Shown piece by piece: positions 33,189 to 43,420 of a stretch of 64,000 nt of DNA; the first letter of the stretch is position 1, and every line of letters begins with the position of its first letter. The stretch lies in assembly GCA_963920525.1 (NCBI GenBank), contig OY986435.1, positions 180,023,766 through 180,087,765 on the forward strand, given 5' to 3'. This DNA comes from Dichetophora obliterata (taxonomy: Eukaryota; Arthropoda; Insecta; Diptera; Sciomyzidae). Under the pieces are notes generated by a model. That model ran no database searches. It was not told where the DNA came from and saw nothing but the letters and a program-made list of their open reading frames with translations. A program made the position numbers and the translations under genes.

Positions 33189-34902
33189 TTTAAAATTATA
33201 TTCAATAAATCTCTACAATCGGGAACTTTCTTGGATGCTTGGAAAGTTTCTTTCATCACTCCAAATTTAAAAATGGAAATAAAAATCAAGTTTGTAATTA
33301 CAGACCAATATCCGAGCTTTCGAATTTTTCAAAAATGCTTGAGAGTATTATAAAATTGAAACTCTTTTTTGAAATAAAATATATAATCTCGAATCGATCA
33401 ACACTCACAAATCTTGCGACCTTCTCAGACTATTGTATATCGGCGTTCGAAGATGGCATGAAAGTTGATGCTATCTACATGGATTTTGCAAAAGCGTTTG
33501 ATAGGGTCTCATCTTATTTTATTAACAAAATTTTTTCATTTGGGATTTCATACAAATTTCTTACATTGGGTTAAGTCACACCTAAGTAATAGACTATGCG
33601 TAGTATCCATTCTATTCCTCTGGCGTTCCTGAAGGGAGTATTCTAGGACCAATCTTCATTATTATTTTTATTAATGACATTAGTAATTGTTTCATAAACT
33701 CAAAGTTCTTGATGTTTGCTGATGACTTAAAAATCTTTTCACGAGTTGATAGTACTACCGATATGCTTGCTTTGCAATCCGATATAAATAATCTTTATGA
33801 ATGGTGTTACCGAAACCACTTATCCTTGAATATTGATAAATGTTTTACAGTTTCTTTTTCTAAATCAAATACCTCAATTCAAAATCAATACAACTTCAAT
33901 AGTCAACCTTTGAAGTCTGTCCCAATTATTAAAGATCTGGGAGTTATATTTGACTCCAAATTCACGTTTGTCTATCACTTAAATTATATAATTCCAAAAG
34001 CTTATTCACTTTTAGCATTTATTAAGCGCAATAGTTATGAATTTTCTGATCCATACACGCTTAAAATTCTTTACACAAGTCTGGTGAGGTCTAGATTAGA
34101 ATATGCTAGCTTTATTTGGAACCCGTAGTATGATACTCACATCAATCGTTTGGAACGCGTCCAACGTAAATTTCTTAAATGTGCACTTCGTTCTTTTAAC
34201 TTTACTTATCTCTTGCCCACTTACGAAGCTCGTTGTAAGTTTATTAATTTAAAATCACTTGTAAATAGAAGGACAATGGTTTCCCTCTAATTTATCTACA
34301 ACATTATTTCTGGCATAACGGATTGTTCATACCTTCTGGAACAAATTAACTTTAATGTGCCATCCAGAATTTTAAGATGTACTGCCCCATTTAATATTCG
34401 AGTTCACCGAACAAATTATGCTTCAAACTCACCGATCTCAAAAACTTTGCGAGAGTTTAATATTTTATCAACTATGTACTCCATTGATTTTTCCATTGAT
34501 ATGTTAAGTTGTAACATATTATTCCAGCACATATATATGTGGGTCGTTAGTTTGTTCCCACGAATATCTTTCTTTCGCGATATACTTTTATTTAAATTTT
34601 ATTCCATATACAATGAATAGAATTTTTATACTGAAAACAATATACAAAATTTTTTGATTAATGATAATTGGCAATTTTTGAAATCTTAAATAATAATAAT
34701 TTTTTTAAGATAAAATGTGTAAGTGAATATTTTGTAAAGTGTGTGTTTTATATGTTGTGATGTTAGTGTTTATATGTGGTGGTATTGAGTCACCACATAT
34801 ATATATATTATTCTAAATCGTATAAAAAAAATTAAAATTGTATATAATATCAAGTCAGCAAGGAATACATTCCATTGATAAATAAATGAAAAATGAAATG
34901 AA
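33189..34902 (+). mobile_element. 5'-truncated sense-strand LINE insertion
   Basis: A non-LTR retrotransposon remnant inserted in the antisense RT. It begins within the RT fingers and ends in a tail of ATGAAA/GAAAT-type repeats at about 34883-34903. Target-site duplication is minimal (at most AT). Conserved RT blocks are listed under the pseudogene entry. Confidence 0.9.
33200..34620 (+). pseudogene. Reverse transcriptase of the inserted LINE
   Basis: In order: GTFLDAWKVSFITP, NYRPISELSNFSKMLESIIK, FEDGMKVDAIYMDFAKAFDR (first catalytic D), a frameshifted GVPEGSILGP at about 33625-33655, then the open frame 33709-34128 with MFADDLKIFSR (FADD form of the active site), NHLSLNIDKC, LGVIFDSKFTF and YTSLVRSRLEYASFIWNP. 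The C-terminal region continues after a TAG at 34126-34128 (YDTHINRLERVQRKFLKCAL) and ends with RVHRTNYASNSPISKTLREF at 34.4 kb and a stop at 34618. Several frameshifts and stops make it inactive. The distance between YRPIS and DFAKAFD is shorter than normal, so the fingers-palm region carries a deletion. Confidence 0.9.
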
Positions 34903-35747
34903 ATATCATATGATAATCTTATGTCATCTAGGATCTTCACAATAGCTGTAAAGCAGCTGTGGCCAGGTCGAAAACCATATTGAAGTAGTAACATAAGGTT
35001 AAATTTTCTAATGTGTTCGGAGATTTCTACAGCCATGAGAGACTCACATACTTTTGATAAAGCTGGTAAAAGACTTACCGGACGAAAATCACACGGTTCA
35101 CAGGCATTGAGTTTTTTAGCTATAGGAATTATTGTAGCTGCTTTCCACGCATCAGGGAAGCAAGAACTTGTGAAACAGTGATTCATTATGTGTGTCAAAG
35201 GGCTTAGGATGAAAGGTAAAATTAGTTTTATAAATTTAATAGATATTCCATCTTCACCCACAGCATTTGATTTAATATTATCAACGCAACGAGCAACATT
35301 ACACTCATTTACAGCAACAAACTGAAAATTACATGGCCTTTCGACAGTGAAACCTATCGTATTATCGACAGATGTGTTATAAGTAGATGTTGAGGTAGCG
35401 ATAAAATAATCATTAAGAATATTAGGATCAATTAGACAATCATCAGATTTCACATTACATACTCCAGCCTGTCTTAAATTGTTCCAAAGATTTTTGGAAG
35501 GTTGTGCTAAACTTAGCTTGGACATGAAAAAAGTGCGTTTAGACAATTTAACAATGCAGTTAGCTTCATTACTAGCTCTTTTGTGCTGTTCCCAATTGGA
35601 TGTTGTCGGGTTTCTCTTCCAACGATTATAAGTTTTATAACGTTCTTTCAGGAGCCCATTTGTAAACCAGGGACAACTTCTGTTAGAGACACGATGTGTA
35701 GTCAATCGAACATACAACTCAAATAATTCACAAGTTAGATTACTTAA

Positions 35748-38084
35748 CCCTGATCGGTCCCTCGAGAAATACATCTTATCGGTCCAATTGTATGCGCGCG
35801 CATACACATATATTTTTAATTGTAAAAAAATCTCAAAAAAATTAACAACCATTTATGTTTTGTAATTTTTTTATGTTTATTACATTGTTTACTATCATAT
35901 AAATACATTTGAACTTCATAAAGGTAGATTTAGAATGAAATTAATTAGAATATTACATATATTAAAAAAATTGAATTTTTAACTTTTGTTAATTATTTGT
36001 ACATTTTTCGCATAAATTGAAATTATGTTCAGCACAAATGAAATTTCTACACTTTTCACAGCGTGTAGCAAAAAGATTTTTGTTATTTTTATATGTGCAG
36101 ATGTAGCATCGGCCTCGTTTTGATGTACTTGGTAAATGGCGAATCTCCCGAATTCTTTGAATAACACTGGAAGCATCATTACTTTGAGGTTGTTTTTTAC
36201 GTTTAGTGATCTGTTTTTCAATGAGATTCAATCTAAGCTCCTCGATAAAAAGACGACGACGAATATTATGGTTCGTTTTAGAATTTTTCCAATTCGGGAA
36301 CAATGCAATGAACGTCACGAATGCATTCAACGCACTAAAATCAAGCATGTGACAAAATACTGCCATCAATGATGTTAGGTTTCTTCTTTTCTCTATTCTC
36401 ATTTATGCTGACAACATTGTGGTATGTACTGAGCAATGTCACAAATCGGTACCGGCGAGGAACATATGACAACATAACTGCTTGCAATTTATGTTCATAT
36501 GCAACTTCTGTATGATAAATTGGCTTTTGACGCATGTCGGGTAGAATTGAAGGAATTTCAGTCTTATTTTTCCTTATTGTTCTCAAAATAGTCATGCGAT
36601 TCTTATGTAAATCTTCTGCCAATTCATACGAAGTGAAAAAGTTGCCAAACGTTACATTTCTGTCAGAAAGTCCTTCCACCAAATCCAAAACAACACGCCG
36701 TCCGAGATTACGTTCAGGAGTGACATTACGATTCCGACCAACATAAATTTGTGTGTTGTATGCATACCAGCTTTTTGAGTCGCATAGCACCCAAATTTTG
36801 ATACCATATTTCGCCGGCTTGGATGGAATATACTGACGAAACGGACATCGCCCACGATACGGAACTAACTGTTCATCTACGGTAATGTTTTTTCCTGGTG
36901 TGTATACAACTTTCAAATTATGATTCCATTTATCGTATAAATTTCGAATCGGTGCCAATTTGTCACGTACAGAAGTACTTGTAGATGCAGTTTTGGCCAT
37001 ACGTTGTTCGCGGTTATCAAATCGAATGCAACCATGGATACGCTTGAACATTTTCAAAGACATTGTTGCTCTAAATATTGGCCGACCAGTTTCGTCATTC
37101 CACAGTTTAGTGACACATTCACCGTATGACCGATACACACCAGAAAGCAGCAACAATCCCAAGTATGCGTGCAGAGTGTCCAATTCAATGTTTTCCCAAT
37201 CGTCTTTGTACTTTCGCACACCATATAAATTCGTCATGTTCAAAATAATATTCTCAACCGGTTCAAGGAACATGTGAAATGCAGACGAAACATCAACTAT
37301 AGTAGCAGCTGCTAATGCTTTTGGACCTGAATTATAACAAAAATGAAACATATAATGAACATGAACCCATAACAAAGAGGGTAGGTTTTTACCTGAAGTG
37401 ATATTTTCTGCACGTCGAAATGAATTTCTTCGATTTATTTCAAATGGTTGCGATGAATATCCAATTTTCTTATTTTTTTAAAAGTATTTATTTTCAGGAT
37501 TTGCTGCATTTTCTTCTGCTAAATTTTGCTCAAGTGGCTCAATGTCGTGTTCATCCGAATGCACGCTAACTTCACTTTCATCATTCTTCTCGTCTGATAA
37601 TGCAAAATCATCGTCACTATTGCACGGAGATTCGCCCGCTTCGCTTTCCAAATCAAAATCCATTTTTAGTTCATCTCGCTGCCTTCTTTTACGTTAAACT
37701 CTATCCATTTTTTATCAAATACTTCGAAACACAACCAAAATTCAAATAAATGCGCAAACAAACTTCACTTATGTGTGTTCCAGAACAAACTGAATTTCAT
37801 AAAACGAAAAAATAAGAGCGTGCTATAAATCCACACACAGAAATAAGCGGCAATTCCAGGTACCTGCTTATGTGTATACGCGCCCATACACATGGACCGA
37901 TTCGTAACTATAACTGCACAGGCAAATACAGTAAGGGTACAAACTCAAAAACGGGTTTTTTTGGTTGTTCAGGCAAAATAATTCTACTTTGCAAAATACA
38001 AGGTCATTCCGCTGAACCGTTTTTATTTTATTCAAGGTTAAAGATCAAAATTGTATGCGTGCGCATGCAGGGGACCGATGAGGA
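35748..38084 (-). mobile_element. piggyBac-type transposon, 2337 bp, TTAA flanks
   Basis: TTAA lies at 35744-35747 and 38085-38088. The inverted ends are short and imperfect: CCCTGATCGGTCCC on the left and TCCTCATCGGTCCC on the right, followed by subterminal TTGTATGCGCGCGCATAC-like palindromes on both sides (left about 35787-35804, right about 38051-38069). One decayed transposase fills the interior on the minus strand. The element interrupts the antisense LINE between its endonuclease (38.1-38.76 kb) and its RT. Confidence 0.95.
35989..37663 (-). pseudogene. piggyBac transposase, spliced type, broken
   Basis: The ATG at 37663 opens an acidic N-terminus (EAGESPCNSDDDFALSDEK) that meets one in-frame TAA near 37478 and continues to AENITSG. 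An intron of about 65 bases (GTAAAAACC...TAATTCAG, about 37392-37328) joins it in frame to GPKALAAATIVDVSSAF. The catalytic core has ITVDEQLVPYRGRCPF (first D) and TFGNFFTSYELAEDL, where the family has DNFFTSY, so the second catalytic D is replaced by G. The segment that should carry the third D and the RRW motif is deleted: REKKKPN runs directly into a shifted frame with MLDFSALNAFVTF near 36350. The C-terminus keeps a cysteine-rich domain (CYICTYKNN, CEKCRNFICAEHN). It is dead on three counts. Confidence 0.93.
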
Positions 38085-38088
38085 TTAA

Positions 38089-38755
38089 AAAATTACAACT
38101 TCTCATTAACAGTACTAAGGAACCAACATTCGGACCAATGAATGATAGACCGGTCATTATACAACGAAGCATAATCAATAGCTTTATAATTACGAAATGA
38201 AACAGTTTTAACAGTTAAAATCTGTGTCAAATTTATATTCAAAGAACAAAAAAGAAGATCATGGTCAGATATAAAGGATAGTTGGTCGAAAAGCAAAACA
38301 GTAGAAACATCTGAAACAACGAAAAGATCTAATAAGCTTGGAGTAGCATTAATTGCATAGCGCGTAGGTAAACTGGTATTTACTATTTGGAGACCAACTT
38401 AAGTCAGACGATCAATAAAATTACCAACAAGAATATCCTTAAATAAAACATTTATATTTAAATCACCACACAAAACGATCAAAGTGATCATAGTCAACTG
38501 CACAATTCAACAATATAGTAAACAATTGCTCTAAACAACAATTACGATTCGGATTACACACGACAAGAAAACTTTTGTACAACTGTCATAAATTTCGACA
38601 TTAAGAAACTCTTCCTCTGAACCACTGGACACTCCCAACAGATTATCATTTAAGTTATTTTTGCAATATATTGCAACACCCCCGCCTTTTTTATCAATTC
38701 GATCGTTTCGAAAAAGCTTATAGTTCTGTATATTCAAACAAGAGAGATTTTTTAT
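38089..38755 (-). pseudogene. LINE endonuclease domain of the antisense LINE
   Basis: Minus-strand pieces of an EEP endonuclease: YKLFRNDRIDKKGGGVAIYC, EEEFLNVEIYDSCTKVFLSC, then in other frames a GDFN-region remnant, and SFISDHDLLFCSLN (the SDH motif with catalytic H) at 38.23-38.27 kb. It belongs with the RT at 32.7-35.7 kb, from which the piggyBac element separates it. The N-terminal third of the domain is missing at about 38755. Frameshifts near 38540 and stops near 38400 are present. Confidence 0.8.
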
Positions 38756-38759
38756 AATA

Positions 38760-39449
38760 AAAAATTACAGTATAGTAATAAAACTATTGTTACTTTCAAC
38801 ATTCCATGAAAGTTGAACAGCCTAGTAAACAGAGTCTTTTAATATCACAACCAAAACAAACTAAAAAATAGGCTTTTAATGTGCGTAGAGAGATAAAAAA
38901 CTAACAGGGTAATTTCGATATTAAAAAAAGCCATCGTTAACATTGCAGTTGCATTTATAGTTGCTGAAAATTTTTATATTTTCTTATGAATGAAATCCCG
39001 AGATTTAGGGTTTGAAATTTCAGGATTCCGAGAGTACAGATTTCGAACCAGCGTTGAAAGTATATGTAGGAACAAAAATGGGTTTACCGGATCCGAAATT
39101 TGTAATCAAGTATTATTTATACAAGCATGTCTGAATATAAGAGTACTGCTACTATTTTGACCACAGCTGTACATACTTTGTAAGCTCCTTATAATCTAAC
39201 TACTTTCATCTTCCCGCTAAACATTTTGTAAGACTGTTAAAGATCTGAATGATAAAGATTGTTAAGATAATGACCATCTATGTAGAGCATGGTAGAAGTT
39301 ATGTTACGCGGTATATATTACTTCAAAAAAAGAATCAAAAATCTATTAAAATTCCAAAACCATTCATTTAAATGGCATGCTTGCAAATTCTTCGCATAGA
39401 ATTCTTGAATGCTGCATCCATACAAGAATACACATAAATAAGTATGCAT
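38760..39449. other. Right Tc1-like arm and AT-rich flank
   Basis: The first part carries the inward extension of the Tc1-like right end (to 39169); the rest, 39172-39449, shows no gene. Confidence 0.45.
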
Positions 39450-40601
39450 TAGGGAAGTCAATCCCGGGATCCCGGATGATTTAAGTCCCGGGATTGTCTT
39501 CCCAGGATCCCGGGATTCTTAAATAAAAATTTATTTATTACAAATATTCATGTAAATGCAACCATTTAAATTTAAGTTCAAATGAATATATAAGTCGAAA
39601 GAAACTTTATTGAGGCTGAAAAATATTGCCAGGACGATGAGTGTGAATCACTGGAGCAAAGACTTCTCAAAGCTTTAGAAGAATTTGCAACATCGGGAAG
39701 TCAGCTATGTATTTCAAAATTGTCAGATATTCGGACTTAGAAAATAATTCTGTTTTGTGGCGAAGGCAATCGTGATCGAAACTTAAAAATTGCTTACGAT
39801 TATCGTACAACTATTTCTCAAACTAGCATAGAATCAGAACGTTGCTTCTCATTAGCGGGTTATATTTGTAATAATATTGGAACAAAACTCTCTAATGAAA
39901 AATAAGACGCGTTGATCAGCTTAATGTATTACTTTAAAAATAACTATAACAAAAAATTTAATATTGAAAAGTCTTTTCCAACCTTAATTTGCCTTAAACA
40001 CAAAAAACGTGAAGACGGTGTCTAAAAAAATGCTTAACATTTATATAATAACACCTTTAAACAGAACAGCTGCATTTAATTTTTTTATATTTGTTGTTCT
40101 TTAAATTAATACAATTTGTAAATCATTAATATTATTTCATTTTTTTTTTTGTGTTTATTAACATTAAGGGTTAACTATCCAATTTGATATATTTTATGAA
40201 TATATGGCATAAACATATTTAACTTGCATTTTGAGCTTCTTTCATTTTTGCAATTAGAAAATAAGTATCAACCAATCAGTGGTTTATGGAACTTTAAAAA
40301 ACCACGTTCGTTAAACATATCATTGGGCTATTTAAAATGATCACACTTTTAGTTTTTAGAGATTTTATATAAAACAACAAAAAATATTAAAACCGCTCGG
40401 TAAAGTGTGGTATCAATACCACGGGGTTTTTTAACTACACGCAAAACAACGCAATTGTGAATACCCTTAATGTGTTTTGTTTTTGCATAAATGAATTAAT
40501 TTACTTTTCTTAGTTTCAAGTACGTTTTGAATTATTTACTTCTTAAAGTTTTCAATCCCGAACTAATCCCGAGAGAAAAGCTGCCGGGATTGGACTCCCT
40601 A
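39450..40601 (+). mobile_element. hAT transposon remnant
   Basis: Inverted ends: TAGGGAAGTCAATCCCGG (left) and TAGGGAGTCCAATCCCGG (right, minus strand). Flanks GTATGCAT (39442-39449) and GTATATAT (40602-40609) agree at six of eight positions, as for an old 8-bp duplication. Several CCCGGGAT motifs lie near the left end. A C-terminal transposase remnant sits inside. Confidence 0.82.
39606..40025 (+). pseudogene. hAT transposase C-terminal dimerisation domain
   Basis: One frame, broken by only two stops (TAG near 39738 and TAA near 39903), reads FIEAEKYCQDDECESLEQRL, then YDYRTTISQTSIESERCFSLAG, NIGTKLSNEK and DALISLMYYFKNN. This is the hAT C-terminal dimerisation domain: SIESERCFSLAG matches the SVASERVFS-like core, and LSNE..DALI..Y the following helix. 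The catalytic RNase H-like core upstream has been deleted; only about 150 bp separates this remnant from the left inverted repeat. It is a deletion derivative. Confidence 0.85.
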
Positions 40602-42049
40602 GTATATATGTTAGGGTTGGTTAATGTAATGAAATTCGATTTTGCGTGGATTTTTTTATTGGAGGACAAAAAATAATTCAGGGGTATATTATTTCTCTGT
40701 GAAGTCACGAAGAGAAATAATTATCTCTTGAAATTCAGATATCATTTTGCTCGATTAAAGAATATGTATGTCAAATCAATTCAAATTCACTTGAATCATC
40801 TGTAGTAAAAACTAGGTATTAGAAAATAGTTCTTGTTATGAGTAGATATACTATATTTCTACACCCAAAAAAAATGTTGTTGTACTTTTAACAATATCAG
40901 TCTTGTTAATTTCATTTTTAAAAATCTTGTTATAACAAGCTGAATCTTGTGATAGCAACTAGATTCATTTTTTTCAAATTTGCTGTCATAAAAACATACA
41001 GGAATGCTTAAAATATAAAGACAAAGTTGTTGTTGAATTATTGTTCAATCTGTTGTTGAATTGACAAGAAAAAAATTTCAACAGAAAAACAGAGTTAATA
41101 AAAAAAAATTTTCATCAAGTTGCCTTTCAAAATCAAATCTACAGTTTGAACATTTTTTCAATAAAATTTTGAAAGAAGTAGAACGGTGAACAACACGCAC
41201 AACAAGGCAAGCCTTACTTTTAAAATTTTTTCTAATTAAACATTAAATTGTATTTTTGTCGTTTAGGTTAGTAACATTTTTATAATTTGTTATAATTGAA
41301 CTGCAACGATTTTTTTTTTAATTTTCTGATTAAATTTAAAAATAATTATAATTTATAATGCATTTTGGAACTCAGCCTATCATAACCAATAATATCGCTC
41401 GTATAAATTTAAATTTTCTAAGATAGTCCCAATCGAAAATTTAATGAAATTATCTGTTGAAATACAATAGAATGGTAATGTTTGATAAGCCAAATGGATG
41501 ATGTAATTTTGACAAATTCCCACAACAATCTTTTTGTTGTTTAGCTCAGTGCCACTGGTAATGACCAAATCAAATCGAAACACTATACTATAGCCTGCGA
41601 GTATATGATTGATCAATCTTTCGTCAGTTCATTTGTTTTTGTAGTGCGAAAAACATGTCTGCAGGAAAAAATAAGATGTAAACAAAAAATTTAAGAGGAC
41701 AAACAAATTTTGGCAGAGTGTAATAACTAGTTTCCTTTTAAATATTATATATTTTGACGCTTTTTAATGAGTAGCTAATAATTACTTGATTAGCAAGTAA
41801 TATAATATACGTGATACAATCGTCCGCTTAACTCATTGCACGTCTGTATTCTATGAAAAAGAATGAAAAATTAAAATTTGATGTAATGATTGATGTGCGT
41901 AAAGGAAAGCATCAATTCACACGTACACTTGCTTGATGGAAAATGATTGACCTTGTAAATAAATGATGATGCATTAAACATAAGTTTTTAATCATAGTTT
42001 GGGTACGAATCGCTAAAACAAATAATTTATAAATATTATTCTGCATTAT

Positions 42050-42230
42050 AGGTCGATTCGGATTTTTCACTGTGTTGATGTGGAGCAAAGCCAGTTTTAT
42101 ATAAATTTAAAGGAAGTTAAAGACCCAGCTTGTCAACGGTTAGTAGATTCACTACAATCAGAGAGTTATGTGTCAGATAGTGAGTATTTAACAAAAGGCC
42201 TGTTCCCGCACTCGAATCAAGTAGCTTGAA
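42050..42230 (+). pseudogene. Protein-like exon remnant in the TIR element
   Basis: After an acceptor-like TTCTGCATTATAG at about 42052, a frame reads RFFTVL in one phase and, in the phase that stays open, CVDVEQSQFYINLKEVKDPA, CQRLVDSLQSESYVSDSEYL and TKG, then enters the MITE at 42196 and stops at 42229. It reads like real protein sequence, about 45 codons. I cannot name a family. It may be the surviving exon of the transposase of the enclosing TIR element. Confidence 0.3.
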
Positions 42231-42326
42231 GTTGCTTGAAAGCGTTTTTTTACAAATTTTTAAAGCTCGAGAGAGAAGAATAACATGCAAAATGTTGTGA
42301 ATAAATCGAGTACGGGAACAGACCTA
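42196..42326. mobile_element. 131-bp MITE, AGGCCTGTTCCCG ends
   Basis: Ends are inverted: AGGCCTGTTCCCGCACTCGA (left) and AGGTCTGTTCCCGTACTCGA (right, minus strand). It interrupts the protein-like exon remnant. No ORF. Target-site duplication unclear. Confidence 0.78.
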
Positions 42327-43418
42327 ATATTTGTAACATATTCATTAAGAACAATTGTTTTAATTTCTAATTTTTGATGGAAAATTCAGCGTACTTTTTC
42401 AGATAATACATGGGTATCTAGTTCCGACCAATAAAACGATTCAAAGAAATTGTTCCGGATGCTTGAACATAACTAAGAGAGACCATAAATAAGGTCTCTC
42501 AAAATTCGTTTCTTTAGTGTACCCAAAAAGTAAGCAATTTATTGTTAATTTAACTGCAATTGATTTATGTTTTAAACTATTTCATGTGTTCAATTTAAGG
42601 TATCCTTTAGCTTGTTTTGCCGTATGGCAATTCATTCAGCAGTATTTTAATAATATTTAAACAGAGAAGGACACGTTATTCCCAAAAATTTATTTATTAA
42701 AAAAAAATCTAGAATCGTAAATACTTTTGTTTAGCAAACAATACAGTAAGATTTCTGTTTACTTATTATATCAGTTTAAATATGTTTTTGTATCAAACTA
42801 GTTATCTTATTTTTCCATTGCCAATTTGTTAACCACATTCATATTTATGTATTTATATAAAAAATATGTTCCTTTTTAAATAAATCTTTAAAAATATGCA
42901 AAAAAGTTTCACCTAATTTGGAACAGAAAACTAGGTATTTATAAAATAATATCGAAAACCTATCGAAAAATGTTGTTAAATTGAACACAATTTACTTTAT
43001 CGGTAACAAAACGTCTTTGTACACTTAACAGAAAAATTTTGATTTAACAAGTTATTCTTTTTAATAAAAACTATGGCTGCTGTCATCCTTACGAATTTTT
43101 GTTTAAATCGATACGATTGCCTTGTCAGTAATAAGACATAATCATGTATTGTTTACAATATTTGTTTATAACTTTTTATTTATTTGTCTGTGATTTAAAA
43201 GTTATTTTGACAACATTAAAATCTTTGTATTGACAAGATTTCTTGATGGACGTTTATTAACAGGACTGTTGTTCGCATAAGAACAATTTTTTTTAATTGT
43301 ACAAGATTTTTTTTTTTTTTGGGTGTAATAATCAGTTTATTTCGTGATTTTGTTTAAACGATTAGCTGGAACAAAACTTAAATTGAGACAGTAAATTCTT
43401 AATACATGTACACTGAGA
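42327..43418. other. AT-rich interior and right arm of the TIR element
   Basis: Contains a hairpin AGAGACC-(8 bases)-GGTCTCT at about 42477-42500 and the right inverted arm. No coding sequence seen. Beyond 43327 about 90 bases separate it from the next Tc1 element. Confidence 0.4.
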
Positions 43419-43420
43419 TA

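Larger units (their letters stand above)
32700..35747 (-). pseudogene. LINE reverse transcriptase, split by a sense-strand LINE
   Basis: The RT reads from 35747 down to 34903, is interrupted by 33189-34902, and resumes from 33188 to 32700. Upstream piece: LTCELFELYVRLTTHRVSN, SCPWFTNGLLKERYKTYNRW, DNIKSNAVGEDGISIKFIK, WKAATIIPIAKKL, FRPVSLLPALSKVCESLM and GFRPGHSCFTAIVKILDDIR. Downstream piece: LCLLDSSKAFDSVDHLLL (first catalytic D), [10 protein letters not shown] read just after a stop near 32985, and [11 protein letters not shown] (intact YADD). The frame resumes exactly across the insertion, so the interruption is recent relative to the RT decay. The 3' part is lost at the Tc1-like border near 32710. 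It is the same clade as the LINE at 53.4-55.4 kb. Confidence 0.9.
32323..39169. mobile_element. Tc1-like inverted ends enclosing a nest of other elements
   Basis: The left end starts CAGTTGAGGTCAAAATAATA at 32323 and the right end, on the minus strand, starts CAGCTGTGGTCAAAATAGTA at 39169; the similarity continues inwards for about 130 bp (CTCTTATATTCAGACATG, then CAAATCTGTACTC or CGAAATCTGTACTC). TA flanks both ends (32321-32322 and 39170-39171). A second left-end copy lies at 56692. No Tc1 transposase is visible; the interior is LINE, LINE and piggyBac sequence. That both ends belong to one insertion is inferred from the TA flanks and matching arms. Confidence 0.72.
40861..43327. mobile_element. 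Unclassified TIR element, CACCCAAAAAAAA ends
   Basis: The left end TACACCCAAAAAAAATGTTG (about 40859) and right end TTTTTTTGGGTGTAATA (about 43328) are inverted. The arms further share motifs with ACAAGA, TTAACAATA and AACAAG in inverted orientation (for example TCTTGTTATAACAAG on the left). Target-site duplication is unclear; TA is possible. The 2.47 kb interior has a small protein-like exon and a MITE. I cannot assign a superfamily. Confidence 0.55.

Noticed and set aside
36534..37277. Plus-strand ORFs of 70 and 105 codons
   Set aside because: They are antisense to the piggyBac transposase pseudogene.
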